Assembly (NCBI GenBank): GCA_023253415.1
Contig: JALRGK010000025.1
Coordinates: 1 to 14,969 of the forward strand
DNA length: 14,969 nt
Reading direction: 5' to 3'
Origin: Rhodocyclaceae bacterium
GTDB lineage: Bacteria > Pseudomonadota > Gammaproteobacteria > Burkholderiales > Rhodocyclaceae
The stretch's first letter is position 1, and each line of letters opens with the position of its first letter. Both the position numbers and the translations under genes were made by a program. The notes beneath the pieces were generated by a model that saw only the letters and a program-made list of their open reading frames with translations, did not search any database and had not been told where the DNA came from. Positions 5,728 through 13,710 of the stretch are shown one piece after another.

Positions 5728-8048
5728 AGCGTTGCTCCCAGCGGCGTCATGGCCGACACCTTGTCTTCGGCTTCCTGACGGGCCTGCGTTTCCACCATGC
5801 GGCGGTAGGTGCCGTCACGCACCATCAGATCATCATGCGAGCCCTCTTCAATGATCTGTCCGCGATCCAGCACGATGAGGCGGTTGGCTTTACGTAGTGT
5901 CGATAGACGATGGGCGATGGCAATGGTGGTTCGACCCTGCACCAGGTTATCCAGCGCTTTCTGGATTTCTTTCTCGGTGGTGCTATCGACCGACGATGTC
6001 GCTTCGTCCAGAATGAGAATCTGCGGGTTGATCAACAAAGCACGGGCAATCGAGATACGCTGACGTTCACCGCCGGAGAGCGCCTGACCCCGTTCGCCGA
6101 CGATGGAATCATAGCCATGCGGCAGGCGCAGAATAAAGTCGTGCGCATGGGCAGCACGGGCCGCGGCCACAATCTCTTCACGCGTGGCATTCGGTTTGCC
6201 GTAAGCAATATTCTCGGCGATGGTGCCGAAGAAGAGGAAGGGTTCTTGCAATACTAGGCCGATATGCTGGCGGTATTCCGACACGGGAATCGAGCGGATG
6301 TCGGTGCCATCGATTTTGATGCTGCCTTCGCTGGCATCGTAGAAACGGCAGATCAGGTTCACCAACGTGCTCTTACCCGAGCCGCTGTGGCCAACCAGAC
6401 CAATCATTTCACCGGGCTGGATATTCAGGCTTACATCGCGCAGTACGGCACGGTTACCATAGCGGAAACCAACCCGGTTAAGCTCGATCCGTCCGGTGAC
6501 CTTTTCCAGATGCACCGGGTTGATCGGTTCGGGCACGCTGGAAACGTGATCCAGAATATCGAAGATGCGCTTGGCGCCTGTGGCGGCTTTCTGGGTATGC
6601 GAAACGATACGGCTCATCGAATCCAGGCGGGTATAAAAGCGCCCAATGTAGGCAAGGAACGCGGTCAGCACACCGACGGTAATGTGATGCTGCGCCACCT
6701 GCCAGATACCGAAGGCCCAGAGGATAAGCAGACCGATCTCAGTAAGCAGGGTCACGGTCGGCGTGAACATACTCCAGACCTTGTTGACACGGTCATTGAT
6801 GGCCAGGTTATGGGCATTAGCGGTACGGAAGCGCACTGATTCACGCTGTTCCTGGGCAAAGGCCTTGACCACGCGGATACCCGGGATGGTATCGGCCAGC
6901 ACACTGGTGACTTCAGCCCACATCCGGTCGATCTTCTCGAAACCGAAACGCAACTTGTCGCGCACGATGTGGATGAGCCACATGATCATAGGCAACGGCG
7001 CCAGCGTGACCAGTGCCAACCAGGGATCAATCGATACCAGAATAGCGGCCGTCATCAGAATCATGATGACATCGGTCGCAAAATCTAGCGCATAGAGCGA
7101 CAGGAAGACACAGATCCGATCGGACTCGGTACCGATACGCGCCATCAGATCGCCCGTACGCTTGCCGCCAAAATATTCCAGCGAGAGTTTGAGCAGGTGG
7201 TCGTACGTGGCTGTGCGCAGGTCGGCGCCGATACGCTCACTCACCAGCGCCAGAATGTAGGTACGTGCCCAACCTAATCCCCAGGCGACCAGGGCACTGA
7301 CCAACAGGCCGCCCAGCAGCATAAGCGTCAGATCAACCGGAATGTTTTTGCCATTCTGGAAGGGGATCAGCACCTTGTCCATCAGCGGCATCGTCAGGTA
7401 AGGCGGCACCAGCGTGGCAGCCGTACCGAGCAGCGTTAGGACAAAGCCCACCAACAGTTCTTTTTTGTAAGGCTTGGCAAAACGCCAGAGGCGCAGCAAC
7501 GTCCAGGTGGATGGCGAGGTCAGATTCTCGCTATAACAGGCCGGACATTCATCCTGATCCGGCGGTAACGGTACCCAGCAGTTGGGGCACAGAGCCGGTT
7601 CGTCCCCAGTACCCTGCGCCGGAACCGCCTCACCAGCCTCAGTGCGTTGCCGATCTTTTTCGTTCTGTCTCAGGCTGTCGAGTTGACGCACCAGTCGGAG
7701 CGCCGCCGGGTTTTGCGCCAGGGTAAAACGCCAGCGATTCAGGCGCGCACTCGGGGTCAACAGATCTAGTGTGGCGATACCAGCATGGTCTGTTAGCTTG
7801 AGCGTCTGATCTGCTGAAAGCGGCCACTCCGACCAGGCACCCGCTGGTGACAGCGCACACAGCCGTTGATTCGTCAGGCAAATCAGGCCATGCGCGAACT
7901 GCAGCTGCTCATCCAGATCGGTTTCAATCGTGGCTAACAGTATTTCACCCGCCAACAAATGGGCGCGGACTGCCGGTTGCCAGAGTTCGGGGGCCAGATG
8001 GAGCGTCTGGTCAGCAGAAGCAGACAAAAAGCCCGGTTTGGTCTGCAT
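5724..8048 (-). CDS. Cyanophycin-associated ABC exporter (fused permease-ATPase) with N-terminal extension and zinc ribbon
   Basis: Type IV (MsbA/LapB-like) half-exporter of 774 residues, about 190 longer at the N-terminus than a standard half-transporter. Numbering from the ATG at 8048: residues 1-130, a beta-rich module with GLICLTNQRLCALSP and WRFTLAQNPAALRLVRQL, resembling a bacterial PH-like domain; a zinc ribbon with CPNC at 154-157 and CPAC at 168-171; six membrane segments over about 198-480, with YFGGKRTGDLMARI and TIPGIRVVKAFAQE typical of the exporter fold; then the ATPase: Walker A GHSGSGKST (553-561), Q-loop LQEPFLF, signature LSGGERQ (657-663), Walker B ILILDEA (677-683), H-loop H713. 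All catalytic residues are present, so it should be active as a homodimer. A TTG 42 bases upstream (8090) is a possible earlier start; neither has a clear Shine-Dalgarno sequence. Divergent from cphA'; substrate unknown. Confidence 0.9.
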   Translation of the reverse strand: MQTKPGFLSASADQTLHLAPELWQPAVRAHLLAGEILLATIETDLDEQLQFAHGLICLTNQRLCALSPAGAWSEWPLSADQTLKLTDHAGIATLDLLTPSARLNRWRFTLAQNPAALRLVRQLDSLRQNEKDRQRTEAGEAVPAQGTGDEPALCPNCWVPLPPDQDECPACYSENLTSPSTWTLLRLWRFAKPYKKELLVGFVLTLLGTAATLVPPYLTMPLMDKVLIPFQNGKNIPVDLTLMLLGGLLVSALVAWGLGWARTYILALVSERIGADLRTATYDHLLKLSLEYFGGKRTGDLMARIGTESDRICVFLSLYALDFATDVIMILMTAAILVSIDPWLALVTLAPLPMIMWLIHIVRDKLRFGFEKIDRMWAEVTSVLADTIPGIRVVKAFAQEQRESVRFRTANAHNLAINDRVNKVWSMFTPTVTLLTEIGLLILWAFGIWQVAQHHITVGVLTAFLAYIGRFYTRLDSMSRIVSHTQKAATGAKRIFDILDHVSSVPEPINPVHLEKVTGRIELNRVGFRYGNRAVLRDVSLNIQPGEMIGLVGHSGSGKSTLVNLICRFYDASEGSIKIDGTDIRSIPVSEYRQHIGLVLQEPFLFFGTIAENIAYGKPNATREEIVAAARAAHAHDFILRLPHGYDSIVGERGQALSGGERQRISIARALLINPQILILDEATSSVDSTTEKEIQKALDNLVQGRTTIAIAHRLSTLRKANRLIVLDRGQIIEEGSHDDLMVRDGTYRRMVETQARQEAEDKVSAMTPLGATL

Positions 8049-8326
8049 GGTGTGAGCTTGTACGTTCAATTGTGATGGTCTGACAGTCAATAATGTGCCG
8101 GTAATCCGGTGCTTTTTAATTCTGCCAGTTTAAACGCACAGCGCCCGCCTTTGGCTGACAAAACGCCGGCTTTTCTGATGAAAGAACATTATCCCGTCAT
8201 CCGTTCCCAATCTGGTGCGTTATGGCGTACGGTTTCTGTTTACAATGACATGATAACGATTCGAACATCACCCTTTCTGTCCGGAACAGGCAAGACCGTT
8301 CAGAATATCGAGACTACCACAGCCAA
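8049..8326. promoter_or_regulatory. Divergent intergenic region between the ABC exporter operon and cphA'
   Basis: About 280 bp with no credible gene; a 73-codon frame (8109-8330, GTG start) has no recognisable protein features. The region must hold promoters in both directions. Best rightward candidate is TACAAT at 8241-8246 with a poor -35 (TTATGG 8220-8225, only 15 bp away). The same bases read leftward give TTGTAA (8245-8240) and CATAAC (8224-8219), also 15 bp apart, so the two candidate promoters would overlap. I see no clear ArgR-type or other operator palindrome and no riboswitch. Confidence 0.4.
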
Positions 8327-10483
8327 ATGAGCCACAAATCGATTGAAATCATAGACATAAAGTATATATACGGTCCGAACATGTGGACGGACTTCTATAT
8401 ACCGATTATCGAGGCATGGGTCGACATCGGCGATCTGGAGGATTTCCCCTCCGACAAAATCCCCGGTCTTCCCGAACGGCTAGTGGCCTGGTTACCGGGA
8501 CTGATGGAGCATCGCTGCAGCTACGAAGAATATGGCGGCTTTGTCCGCCGGCTGCATGAAGGCACCTGGCCGGTGCACATCATGGAGCATGTGACGCTGG
8601 AGCTGTTGAGCATGGCCGGCGTACAGAGTGGCTTTGGCCGCGCCCGCGAAGCCAATCGCCGAAGTCTGTACAAACTGATCGTGCACAATCTGAATGACGA
8701 AGTGACCAAACAGGCGTTGTTTGCCGCGCGAGATCTGATCATGGCCGCCATCGAAGACCGGCCGTTCGATGTGGCGCAAACCGTCGAAGACCTCAAGGAT
8801 CTGGCCGAAGATCGACTACTTGGCCCCAGCACCGGCAGCATTGTGGCCGCCGCCCAGGCCCGCAACATCCCGACCATTCGTCTGGCCGATAACAATCTGG
8901 TGCAGCTGGGTTACGGCGCCAAACAGCGCCGCATCTGGACCGCAGAAACCGACCAGACCAGCGCGATTGCCGAGACAATCTCGCGTGACAAGGATCTCAC
9001 CAAGAGCCTGCTCAAGGCCTGCGGCGTTCCCGTTCCCGAAGGTGTCGTGGTGGAAAGCGCTGACGATGCCTGGGAAGCCGCACAGGATATCGGCCTACCC
9101 GTCGTGGTCAAACCATCCGACGGTAATCATGGCCGTGGCGTCTTTACCAACATGATGACCGAGCAGGAAGTGCGTACCGCGTTCGCCGTGGCTGACGAAG
9201 AAGGCAGCAGCGTCATCGTCGAACGCTTCATCCAGGGTAACGAACACCGCCTACTGGTGGTGGGGGGCAAAATGGTTGCCGCAGCCCGCGGCGACTTCGC
9301 CTTTGTCACCGGCGATGGTCAGTCGAGCATTGAAGCCCTCATCGAATCACAGATCAACAGCAGCCCCAGCCGCGGACCCGCCGAAGAAAACACCCTGAAC
9401 TTTGTGCGGGTGGATTCGGCTGTGCGACTGGAACTGGAGCGCCAGGGACTCACCGCGCAATCCGTCCCCGAAAAAGGACGCGACGTCCTGATTCAGCGCA
9501 ACGGCAACGTATCTATCGACATCACTGATCTGGTACATCCGGATGTGGCCGAAACAGTGGCGCTGGCCGCCCGTGTGGTGGGCCTGGATATTGCCGGTAT
9601 TGATCTGGTATGTGAAGACATTACCAAACCGCTGGCGGGTCAGCGCGGCGCCATTGTTGAAGTGAATGCCGGCCCCGGTTTGCTGATGCACTTGCGCCCT
9701 TCGGCCGGCACACCGCGCCCAGTGGGTGAAGCCATCGTTGATTATCTGTTCCCGCCAGCGCAGGACTTTAATCTGCCGATCGTCGGCATCGCTGGTTCGC
9801 GGGGCAAATCGATCGTGGCGGAACTGGTTGCCAGCATTCTGCATTTGAGCCATGAAGGCGTCGGTCTGGCTTGCAGTAAAGGCATGTACTTTAACCAGCG
9901 TCAGATTGATGCGCGGGATTGCGCCAACTATGAAAGCGGCCACCGCCTGATGCTGAATCGTCAGGTCAAAGTTGCCATTATTGAAAACGACAACCGCGTT
10001 ATCCTCAACCATGGTCTGCCCTATCGCTGCTGTACGGTTGGCGTCGTCACCAATCTGGATCCGACCGATACCGTGCCCGAATGCTCGATTGAAGATGAGG
10101 TCGCCATCTGGAAGGTGATGCGTACCCAGGTCGATGTGGTGCTGCCGAGCGGTGCTGCCGTACTGAATGCGGACGATACCGAAGTCACCGACATGGCGCG
10201 CCTGTGCCAGGGCGAAGTGATTTTCTTCAGCCGATATGGTGACGCAGCCCCGCTGCAGGAACACCTGGGTAAAGGCGGTCGCGCCGTTTTCAGTCGCGAT
10301 GGCCAAATTGTCCTGGCACAGGGACATAACATCACGCCACTCATGGCGATCAACAGCATTCCTTTACTGCAACTGCGCGGCGATGCCCTAGAAAGCATTC
10401 TAGCCGCCGTTGGCGTCGGCGTTGCCATGAATCTCTCGCGAGAAATCATGAGCACCGGTATCCAAACTTTTACACACCAGTAA
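8327..10483 (+). CDS. cphA': Cyanophycin synthetase-like protein CphA' (short, degenerate Mur domain)
   Basis: Paralogue of cyanophycin synthetase, 718 residues against about 860-900 for CphA. Start ATG at 8327; no strong Shine-Dalgarno. N domain (1-160): IYGPNMW, then EHRCSYEEYGGF and HIMEHVTLEL (H84, E87, H88, E92), matching the metallohydrolase-like motif known in some CphA1 enzymes. ATP-grasp domain (about 165-475): LGPSTGSIV, VVVKPSDGNHGRGV, VERFIQGNEHRLLV, VEVNAGPG; but the NLSTGG loop of CphA is missing (NGNVSIDITDLVHPD instead). Mur-like domain from about 483: the P-loop is GSRGKS rather than GTNGKT, ETARGG is replaced by ENDNRV, and the protein ends at GIQTFTHQ, just before the C-terminal Mur lobe (PGR...DYxHNP). 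The second, Arg-adding, site is therefore unlikely to work. It may act as a partner, primer-making or regulatory subunit of the adjacent CphA. Confidence 0.93.
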   Translation: MSHKSIEIIDIKYIYGPNMWTDFYIPIIEAWVDIGDLEDFPSDKIPGLPERLVAWLPGLMEHRCSYEEYGGFVRRLHEGTWPVHIMEHVTLELLSMAGVQSGFGRAREANRRSLYKLIVHNLNDEVTKQALFAARDLIMAAIEDRPFDVAQTVEDLKDLAEDRLLGPSTGSIVAAAQARNIPTIRLADNNLVQLGYGAKQRRIWTAETDQTSAIAETISRDKDLTKSLLKACGVPVPEGVVVESADDAWEAAQDIGLPVVVKPSDGNHGRGVFTNMMTEQEVRTAFAVADEEGSSVIVERFIQGNEHRLLVVGGKMVAAARGDFAFVTGDGQSSIEALIESQINSSPSRGPAEENTLNFVRVDSAVRLELERQGLTAQSVPEKGRDVLIQRNGNVSIDITDLVHPDVAETVALAARVVGLDIAGIDLVCEDITKPLAGQRGAIVEVNAGPGLLMHLRPSAGTPRPVGEAIVDYLFPPAQDFNLPIVGIAGSRGKSIVAELVASILHLSHEGVGLACSKGMYFNQRQIDARDCANYESGHRLMLNRQVKVAIIENDNRVILNHGLPYRCCTVGVVTNLDPTDTVPECSIEDEVAIWKVMRTQVDVVLPSGAAVLNADDTEVTDMARLCQGEVIFFSRYGDAAPLQEHLGKGGRAVFSRDGQIVLAQGHNITPLMAINSIPLLQLRGDALESILAAVGVGVAMNLSREIMSTGIQTFTHQ

Positions 10484-10486
10484 TCC

Positions 10487-13066
10487 ATGGAAATTGTTCG
10501 CCTGCGCGCGCTACGTGGCCCCAACCTTTGGGGTCGCCATACCATGATCGAAGCGCTGATCAACTGCACCGACGACGAATGCCAGATCACCAATCTGGCC
10601 GGCTTTGAAACACGTCTGCGGTCACGCTTTCCGCAAATGGGGCCGCTCATCGCCAGCGGTCACAATGAACCGCTGACGCTGGCTCATGCACTGGAAGTTG
10701 CGGCGCTGGGGTTGCAAGCTGCGGCAGGTTGCCCGGTGACGTTCAGCCGGACGATCCAGACCCCAGAAAAAGGCACCTTCATCACCGTGGTTGAGTACAG
10801 CGAAGAGGCCGTCGGCAAACTTGCCTTCGACCACGCCATGACACTCTGTCAGGCTGCGCTGGAAGACCGGATGTTTGATCTCGATGCCTCGCTTCACGAG
10901 CTCAATGAGCTTGACGAAGATCTCCGCCTCGGCCCAAGCACCGGCAGCATCGTCAATGCTGCCGTAGCCCGTGGTATCCCTTATCGCCGCATGACCGAAG
11001 GCAGCATGGTGCAACTGGGCTGGGGCAGCAAACAGAAGCGGATTCAGGCAGCAGAAACCAGCCATACCAGTGCGATTGCCGAATCCATCGCTCAGGATAA
11101 AGATCTCACCAAAACCCTCCTCTACTCGGCCGGCGTTCCCGTGCCGCAAGGCCGTGTTGTTAGCAATCTCGCCGATGCGCTGGCTGCCGCCGAATGGATC
11201 AAGGGTCCGGTCGTGGTCAAGCCACGAGATGGTAATCAGGGCAAAGGCGTTGCCGTCAATCTGCAGACCGTCGAGCAAATCACGGCGGCCTTTGAAGTTG
11301 CCTTCAAGATCAGTGATGACGTCATCGTCGAGCGTTTCCTGCCGGGACATGACTACCGTCTGCTGGTAGTCGGTAACGAATTGGTGGCGGCTGCCCGACG
11401 TGATCCACCGTTTGTGATTGGCGATGGCCAACACACGATCCGCCAGCTCGTCGATGTCATCAACAGTGACCCGCTGCGTGGTGATGGCCATGCCACATCG
11501 CTCAGCAAGATCCGCCTCGACGCCATCGGCATCGCCACGCTCGAAGAACAGGGTATGACGCCCGAGTCGGTACCACCGCGTGGCGTACGGATCAATCTGC
11601 GCAAGAATGCCAATCTCAGTACGGGTGGTACCGCTACCGATGTGACGGATGATGTGCACCCCGACATGGCGGCCAGTGCCGTTGCCGCCGCCCACATGGT
11701 GGGCCTGGATATCTGTGGCGTTGATGTGGTGTGCGACAGCGTTTACCGTTCTCTGCAGGAGCAAGGTGGCGGCATCGTGGAAGTCAACGCGGCTCCCGGC
11801 CTGCGTATGCACCTCAGCCCGTCTTACGGCAAAGGCCGCCCTGTGGGTGAAGCCATTGTCCGTCAGATGTTTGCCCCGGGTGATAATGGCCGTATTCCGG
11901 TCGTTGCCGTGTCCGGCACTAATGGTAAAACCACTACCATCCGCCTCACGGCCCACCTGATCAATCAAACTGGTAAGCGCATCGGCATGACCACCACCGA
12001 CGGTGTGTATGCCAACGGCCGGCTGATCGATACCGGTGATTGCAGTGGCCCACGTAGTGCCCGAAATGTGCTGGGGCACCCGGACGTGGATGCCGCGGTA
12101 CTGGAAACCGCCCGCGGTGGCGTGCTGCGGGAAGGCCTCGGGTTTGATCGTTGTGACGTGGCTGTCATCACCAACATTGGCGAAGGCGACCACCTAGGCA
12201 TGAATTTCATCAATACGGCTGCCGAACTGGCTGCCGTCAAACGTGTGATCGTCCAGAACGTTTCTGCCGAAGGCACTGCTGTGCTGAATGCGGCTGATCC
12301 ACTCGTGGCCCGCATGGCACGCTTCTGCACCGGCAATGTCACCTTCTTTGCCGGCCAGAGCGCCGCCCACCCGGTCATGGCCAAACACCGTGCCCAGGGG
12401 CATCGGGTGATCTATCGCGAGAATGGCGAAATCATCGCGGCCCAGGGTAAGACTATGGTGCGACTGCCGCTCAAGGATATTCCACTGACCGATGGTGGCC
12501 AGATCAGCTTCCAGGTCGAAAACGTCATGGCCGCCGTCGGCGCCGCCTGGGCACTCGATATTCCCTGGGAAGCCATTGTCGCCGGCCTAGCGAGTTTTAA
12601 CAGTGATGCCGATACCGTACCCGGCCGTTTTAACCGCTTTGACTACAAAGGCGCAACGCTGATTGCCGATTACGGCCACAACCCGGACGCTATTCGCGCC
12701 CTGGCCGACACCATTCACGAGATGCCGGCACGTAGCCGCACTGTGGTCATCAGTGGCGCCGGCGACCGACGTGATGACGATATCCGCCGCCAGACCCGTA
12801 TTCTGGGCAACGTCTTCGACCACGTCGTGTTGTATGAAGACGCCTGCCAACGCGGTCGTAGCGAAGGCGAGGTCGTGGCCCTGCTCCGTGAAGGCCTCAA
12901 CGAGGCGCATCAGGTGAAGGAAATCGAGGAGATCAAAGGCGAGTTTCTGGCCATTGATACTGCCCTCGCCAAACTACAACCCGGTGACATCTGTCTGATT
13001 CTCGTGGACCAGGTAGAAGAAGCACTGGCCCACATTCAGCAGCGCGTGGCCGAGGCAAGCATCTAA
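10487..13066 (+). CDS. cphA: Cyanophycin synthetase CphA
   Basis: Makes cyanophycin by alternately adding Asp to the backbone (ATP-grasp site) and Arg to the Asp side chain (Mur-ligase-like site), using ATP for each; the product forms cytoplasmic granules. 859 residues, near full family length. N domain 1-145 begins LRALRGPNLWG, but the segment equivalent to the hydrolase motif reads LTLAHALEVAALGLQ, without the second His and the last Glu. ATP-grasp: LGPSTGSIV, VVVKPRDGNQGKGV (242-255), LRKNANLSTGG (371-381), VEVNAAPGLRMH. Mur-like domain: P-loop SGTNGKTTT (476-484), ETARGG (540-545), and C-terminal lobe with VPGRFNRF, DYGHNP (728-733; usually DYAHNP) and GAGDRRDDD (757-765). All synthetic motifs look intact. 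Three bp separate it from cphA', so the two are surely one transcript. The following gene converges 26 bp away without an evident terminator hairpin. Confidence 0.97.
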   Translation: MEIVRLRALRGPNLWGRHTMIEALINCTDDECQITNLAGFETRLRSRFPQMGPLIASGHNEPLTLAHALEVAALGLQAAAGCPVTFSRTIQTPEKGTFITVVEYSEEAVGKLAFDHAMTLCQAALEDRMFDLDASLHELNELDEDLRLGPSTGSIVNAAVARGIPYRRMTEGSMVQLGWGSKQKRIQAAETSHTSAIAESIAQDKDLTKTLLYSAGVPVPQGRVVSNLADALAAAEWIKGPVVVKPRDGNQGKGVAVNLQTVEQITAAFEVAFKISDDVIVERFLPGHDYRLLVVGNELVAAARRDPPFVIGDGQHTIRQLVDVINSDPLRGDGHATSLSKIRLDAIGIATLEEQGMTPESVPPRGVRINLRKNANLSTGGTATDVTDDVHPDMAASAVAAAHMVGLDICGVDVVCDSVYRSLQEQGGGIVEVNAAPGLRMHLSPSYGKGRPVGEAIVRQMFAPGDNGRIPVVAVSGTNGKTTTIRLTAHLINQTGKRIGMTTTDGVYANGRLIDTGDCSGPRSARNVLGHPDVDAAVLETARGGVLREGLGFDRCDVAVITNIGEGDHLGMNFINTAAELAAVKRVIVQNVSAEGTAVLNAADPLVARMARFCTGNVTFFAGQSAAHPVMAKHRAQGHRVIYRENGEIIAAQGKTMVRLPLKDIPLTDGGQISFQVENVMAAVGAAWALDIPWEAIVAGLASFNSDADTVPGRFNRFDYKGATLIADYGHNPDAIRALADTIHEMPARSRTVVISGAGDRRDDDIRRQTRILGNVFDHVVLYEDACQRGRSEGEVVALLREGLNEAHQVKEIEEIKGEFLAIDTALAKLQPGDICLILVDQVEEALAHIQQRVAEASI

Positions 13067-13092
13067 ACCCTTAAGCGCTCTACCTCTGAACC

Positions 13093-13710
13093 TCAAATCC
13101 GCTCAAGAATAACGGCCAGTTCAAACAGGCCATTCTTGTGCGGCACCTGGGTCAGTTCACCAGACGGCCAGCGCCATTGGCGCTGGTCAAACAGCGCATG
13201 CATGGCGTTGATATCGCAGTGAAACGGTGGCCCCTCTACCAGTCCCTGCTGGCGACCAGGTCGGTCAACCTGCATAAATAGCGCATACAAACGCCCGCCG
13301 GGACGAACCCAGCGTACCAACTGCTCGCTATAGCGGATCCAGGCATCCGGCGTTAACGCACACAGACAGGTCTGTTCATACACCGCATCGAAGGGTTGGT
13401 CCGGTACGTACGACAACACATCGGCCTGAATGACTCGCGCCAGCAAACCCGCCATCTGCAAGCGCTGCTGTGCTTCGGTGACAGCAGCCGGTGTGTAGTC
13501 CAAGCCGGTGACATCAAAGCCAGCTTCGCTCAAAGCTGCCACTTCCCAACCCTTGCCACAACCTGGCACGGCAATGCGTCGTGTATGGCTCGGATTCAGT
13601 GCGCCACTAGCCAGCCACTGCATGAGTTGCGGGCTGGCCTGACCGCGATCCCAACCGGTTTGCCGGGTTTCGAATTTTTCCTGCCAGAAGTGCGGAGAGA
13701 GTTGCGTCAT
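13093..13710 (-). CDS. TPMT-family SAM-dependent methyltransferase
   Basis: Class I methyltransferase of 205 residues from the thiopurine/thiol S-methyltransferase superfamily. The family hallmarks are present: N-terminal FWQEKFETRQTGWDRGQASP, SAM motif I as AVPGCGKGWEVAAL (residues 47-60, the VPGCGxG form of this family), VTGLDYTPAAV, and DAVYEQTCLCAL in place of the usual NPPY-like region. The native substrate is not predictable; members methylate thiols, selenium or tellurium compounds, or halides. Its ATG overlaps the stop of the upstream membrane-protein gene by four bases (ATGA), suggesting coupled translation. It converges on cphA with a 26-bp gap. Confidence 0.88.
   Translation of the reverse strand: MTQLSPHFWQEKFETRQTGWDRGQASPQLMQWLASGALNPSHTRRIAVPGCGKGWEVAALSEAGFDVTGLDYTPAAVTEAQQRLQMAGLLARVIQADVLSYVPDQPFDAVYEQTCLCALTPDAWIRYSEQLVRWVRPGGRLYALFMQVDRPGRQQGLVEGPPFHCDINAMHALFDQRQWRWPSGELTQVPHKNGLFELAVILERI

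Noticed and set aside
8049..8090. TTG start giving a 788-residue ABC exporter
   Set aside because: Possible, but TTG is rare and there is no ribosome site before it; the ATG at 8048 is preferred. The 14 extra residues show no feature.
8109..8330. 73-codon plus-strand frame overlapping the cphA' start by four bases
   Set aside because: The ATGA-like overlap is tempting, but the GTG start has no ribosome site and the translation has no domain, signal peptide or low-complexity feature; it is treated as intergenic DNA.
9347..10327. 326-codon minus-strand open frame inside cphA'
   Set aside because: Antisense shadow of cphA'; no recognisable motif and no start context.
10622..12193. Long (523-codon) open frame on the minus strand inside cphA
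   Set aside because: It is fully antisense to an intact, strongly conserved cyanophycin synthetase; its His/Asp/Gly-rich translation resembles no family and comes from codon bias of the sense gene.
13067..13092. Terminator between cphA and the convergent methyltransferase gene
   Set aside because: An imperfect CTTAAGCG/CGCTCAAG inverted repeat flanks the gap, but the arms are far apart, contain a mismatch and have no T-run.
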